Assembly: GCA_937919925.1 (NCBI GenBank)
Contig: CALFOT010000011.1
Location: 25,743 to 89,742, forward strand
Reading direction: 5' to 3'
Length of the DNA: 64,000 bases
Source: an uncultured bacterium
Lineage (GTDB): Bacteria > Planctomycetota > UBA1135
Positions 61,285 through 64,000 of this stretch are shown here, one piece after another. How positions within the stretch are numbered: position 1 is the stretch's first letter; the number at the start of each line of letters is the position of its first letter. The notes under the pieces are model-generated. The model was given only the letters and a program-made list of their open reading frames with translations, had not been told where the DNA came from and searched no databases. The position numbers and the translations under genes were made by a program.

Positions 61285-64000
61285 TGCGCAAACTCTGTGA
61301 CACGAATGTTACGGAAACGCACCGGTGAAGTGTCGTCGTGGTTCTGCAAGCCAATGTAACCACGCGCCGAGCGCTCGCCGGTGTAGCGGTTCACGGTGAC
61401 GCCATTCACTTGCAAAACATATTCCTGACCAATCACAGTGATGCTGTAGTGGTTCCACTCTCCCACCGCTTTCGTTGGAACACTGGTTGGACCTTGAAAG
61501 GAGTAAATCGAACCCGTGTTGTGCTGATCCCCGGCTGTATCGCAAATTTGCAACTCATAGCCCTCATTCACCGCAATCCACGGATCATCACCTGGATCAG
61601 GGAAACGCACAAAAACCCCAGAGTTGTTGCCAGCATCGACTACTTGCCACTCCAGTTCGAGGCGGAAGTTGACGTAATCCTTGCCCGCGTACCACAACAG
61701 CCCCATGCCGCCGGTGGCTTTGATGCTGTCTCCATCCACAACAAAGGCGCCCGGACCAGCCATCCTCCAGCCCTGCTCAAGCGGATCGCCGCCATTCCAC
61801 AGGATGGTTTCTGCAATGGCTACCGGCGCAGAATCGCTTGGTGTTTCGATGGCACGTACTTCGAGATGGTCGAGCGTGAGCTCGGTGCCCGGAGTGAGCT
61901 CCGGGCGAATGAGAATACTGCCCGCTGGGAGTATGGATTCGGTTTCAATGTGGTTCACCAGAATTCCATTTAGCCACACTTTACACGTGGTACTGGCCTC
62001 TTGATTGCTGACCTTCACCTGCAACTCAAAAGGGATGCCGGGTTGCAGGAACTGGGTGAGAACCGGCTTGAATCCGTCAATAGAACCCGTTCGCGCACTT
62101 CCAGGGCCAGTGTGATTCAGCACCAAATGGATTCCGGGCTGTCCATCAGCCGTGCGCAAATCGATGGCTGCAGAACCGCCATCCGATAGCGTCACACGAC
62201 CACGCAATTCAAAATCGCTAAGATCTTCATCCACATCGGCTAGAGGCTGCCATGCCGCAGCCCCGCTGTCAGCAAGGGCTTCACCATTCTTGATTAAGCG
62301 TACGCGCACATCGCCCAACGCAACCAAACCGGCGCCGGCCTGAAAGCTGAGAGGCCCAACGGCAACCTCTTGGCCGCCATGCGCGCCACCGGTGGTTTCA
62401 GCAACTTCGGTGGCTCCAACAACCATGACGCCATCCACCGTAATCTGCTCAAACATCGCATTAGTGATTTTTTTGCCGGTGGCATCAAAGCGTGGTGCAT
62501 AAAAACGCCCACTCACGGTATGCCATTGCCCCGCACCTCGATAACCCTTGGCGCGCGCGCTTTTGCCGCCGATGATGCCACAACATTCCGCCGGATTATC
62601 AATCAGCTGCAGCTCATAACGATCCATTAAGAACAAGCCCGAATCACCGCCTTCCGGTAGCATGAAGTTAAAACGAAAATCGATATCGCCGAATTCCATT
62701 TTGGAGCGAAAATCTTTCACGCCAGGCGCACTATTGACCAAAGCGCCATTGCCCGGAGTTTCCAAAAACTGCTGCGGATTGGCCGGATCCAGCGCGGCAT
62801 CCACCAGTTTCCAGCCACTCTCCTGCCACGCATCAAAAGGATCCTGCCAGGTGAGGGTAAGCCAACCTTCCTCGCTTGCAGCCTTCTGCTGCGGCGGTTC
62901 CACTTTCACCGCAACTTGTTTGGTAGTGAGTGGGCCCTCTGGCAACTGATTGATGGTGTAATCAAATTCATCATGCAATAAGCCAGCACCCTCTAACTTG
63001 AAACGCACCGCATAGCCCGCTTCCAGTCCAGTGCAGCGCACGACTAAAGTTTTGCCGTCTGCCGACAACACTGCCGACGTCGCCGCAAGAGCGTGTTCGT
63101 GCATCAGTGGGGAACCATAATCCCACCACCAGTTGTAGTCGTAGGCACGCACGGAAATCTGCGCAAGCTCCGGTGCTTTCTCGAGCGGCTTTGTGAAGCC
63201 TATCTCAAAGCCATCTTGCAATAGATGAATACTTTGGTATTCAAGCGGCACGGCACCCGTCCAACGCAAACGGGAAACACCATTGCCTGGAGCCAAACCT
63301 CCCCATCCACGATTGGTGAAGCCGGCAAACAAACTGCCATCAGGGGCGAACTCGACGCGGAAGGCGCTGCCCACATCATGCCGAAACAGCACCGCTGCGC
63401 CTTGCAGTTGGCCTTGTACTTCCTCAAAGAGGGTGCGCAAAATCAAACCGTTGGTAAGTTCGGCGACCAACATCTGCTGGGCAAAAGGACCAAACTTGCC
63501 TGCGCTAGTATCAGGGACCAGGTTGCCAGTGGAGCGTGACCACTCGTATGGAAGCCACACGGCGGGTGGAGTGCGCGCGACATCGGGAGGCTCGGTGCTG
63601 CTCGGCGTACGCGCGCCATATCCGTATTTGCGCGTCCAGCGTTGCGAGGCTGGATGGCCAAAAAACTCGCCGCCTTGCACATGAAAAATGCCGCAGGCTG
63701 GCATCCAGTCGCCCTGGTTATCTGTGTAGAACAAGTTGTTCTGTAAATCCATGCCCAAACCTGCTGGGCTGCGTGCACCGCTTGCAAACGGCTTGGTTTT
63801 GCCATCAGGCTCCACTTTCAAAATCCAGCCGCGATGTTTGACTTTGCTGATGCCATGCCACCATTCTGGAGACCAGAAACCAACATTGGTACTGATATAG
63901 AAATTCCCCTCGGAGTCCATGGGTAAACCGAAGGCAAACTCGTGATAGTTACCACTCATGCCCCAATCTTGGCTCACCGTTTCAATGCGGTCACAAATTT
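61281..64000 (-). CDS. Large exported propeller protein with two DUF1080 (3-keto-disaccharide hydrolase-like) domains, partial
   Basis: At least 905 codons; the frame stays open through the right edge, so the GTG in the ORF track at 63977 is not the true start. The visible N-terminal part is a soluble-quinoprotein-type propeller ('SGNYHEFAFGLPMDSEGNFY', 'GARSPAGLGMDLQNNLFYTD', 'FRVEFAPDGSLFAGFTNRGW'). Two DUF1080-type beta-sandwich domains follow, at roughly residues 375-560 ('GLFLMDRYELQLIDN') and 735-898 ('NNSGVFVRFPDPGDDPWIAV', 'NEGYELQICDT'). DUF1080 domains act as 3-keto-glycoside hydrolases in characterised cases. It is coupled to the MFS gene, which fits extracellular keto-sugar degradation and uptake. 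Confidence 0.82.
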   Translation of the reverse strand, partial: ICDRIETVSQDWGMSGNYHEFAFGLPMDSEGNFYISTNVGFWSPEWWHGISKVKHRGWILKVEPDGKTKPFASGARSPAGLGMDLQNNLFYTDNQGDWMPACGIFHVQGGEFFGHPASQRWTRKYGYGARTPSSTEPPDVARTPPAVWLPYEWSRSTGNLVPDTSAGKFGPFAQQMLVAELTNGLILRTLFEEVQGQLQGAAVLFRHDVGSAFRVEFAPDGSLFAGFTNRGWGGLAPGNGVSRLRWTGAVPLEYQSIHLLQDGFEIGFTKPLEKAPELAQISVRAYDYNWWWDYGSPLMHEHALAATSAVLSADGKTLVVRCTGLEAGYAVRFKLEGAGLLHDEFDYTINQLPEGPLTTKQVAVKVEPPQQKAASEEGWLTLTWQDPFDAWQESGWKLVDAALDPANPQQFLETPGNGALVNSAPGVKDFRSKMEFGDIDFRFNFMLPEGGDSGLFLMDRYELQLIDNPAECCGIIGGKSARAKGYRGAGQWHTVSGRFYAPRFDATGKKITNAMFEQITVDGVMVVGATEVAETTGGAHGGQEVAVGPLSFQAGAGLVALGDVRVRLIKNGEALADSGAAAWQPLADVDEDLSDFELRGRVTLSDGGSAAIDLRTADGQPGIHLVLNHTGPGSARTGSIDGFKPVLTQFLQPGIPFELQVKVSNQEASTTCKVWLNGILVNHIETESILPAGSILIRPELTPGTELTLDHLEVRAIETPSDSAPVAIAETILWNGGDPLEQGWRMAGPGAFVVDGDSIKATGGMGLLWYAGKDYVNFRLELEWQVVDAGNNSGVFVRFPDPGDDPWIAVNEGYELQICDTAGDQHNTGSIYSFQGPTSVPTKAVGEWNHYSITVIGQEYVLQVNGVTVNRYTGERSARGYIGLQNHDDTSPVRFRNIRVTEFAQ

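Overview
The window is a dense bacterial chromosome segment of moderately high GC. About 42 genes lie on both strands, no gap exceeds about 225 bp, and many neighbours are joined by 1-4 nt stop/start overlaps. No phage, insertion sequence, CRISPR array or rRNA was seen. The content (a large propeller protein carrying two DUF1080-type domains, Gfo/Idh/MocA oxidoreductases, a sugar or nucleoside permease-like MFS, many secreted lipoproteins, DUF3857/transglutaminase proteins, a SUMF1-fold protein and CstA) resembles Planctomycetota or a related PVC lineage. That placement is inferred from gene content only.

Layout. (1) Positions 1-2568, minus strand: an SOS mutagenesis cassette, lexA - degenerate LexA/S24-like protein - dinB - dnaE2-like polymerase (cut by the left edge). 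A perfect AT-rich palindrome sits inside the lexA promoter. (2) 2649-10426: two giant exported DUF3857/transglutaminase-like proteins in tandem; the second has lost the catalytic cysteine. (3) 10414-12912, minus: gshA, selC (tRNA-Sec) and selD. selD is itself read through an in-frame UGA (Sec14) followed by a SECIS-like hairpin, so the ORF track shows it N-terminally truncated. selA lies at 19530-20909, so three of the four bacterial Sec genes are here; selB is not. (4) 13005-19521: a hybrid histidine kinase, an exported esterase-like hydrolase and a GH38-like glycosidase. (5) 20931-27916: recJ, a VTT/YqaA membrane protein, polA and a CPA2 antiporter with CBS domains. (6) 27923-35683: a paired SPFH operon, an EEP-family phosphodiesterase, miaA, an active/inactive M16 peptidase pair and a secreted protein of unknown function. 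(7) 35692-41542, minus: a coupled operon ubiE/menG - CPBP protease - ubiX - ubiA/mqnP - holA - mutL, joining quinone synthesis to replication and repair. (8) 41586-44793: a very large lipoprotein with a beta-propeller-like half and a strong terminator. (9) 45018-48409: ruvB, a SpoIID-domain protein and tgt. (10) 48369-54079: cstA, an SH3b protein, a PhoD-like lipoprotein and rmuC. (11) 54149-64000: a SUMF1-fold lipoprotein, a Tat-exported Gfo/Idh/MocA protein, a junction where an EEP gene and a multihaem cytochrome gene have both lost their 5' ends, and a minus-strand operon for keto-sugar metabolism running off the right edge.

Most worth a second look: the lexA-associated pseudo-S24 protein and the LexA-box candidate, the selenoprotein SelD with its hairpin, the double-truncation junction near 57.78 kb, and the dead partner in several tandem enzyme pairs.
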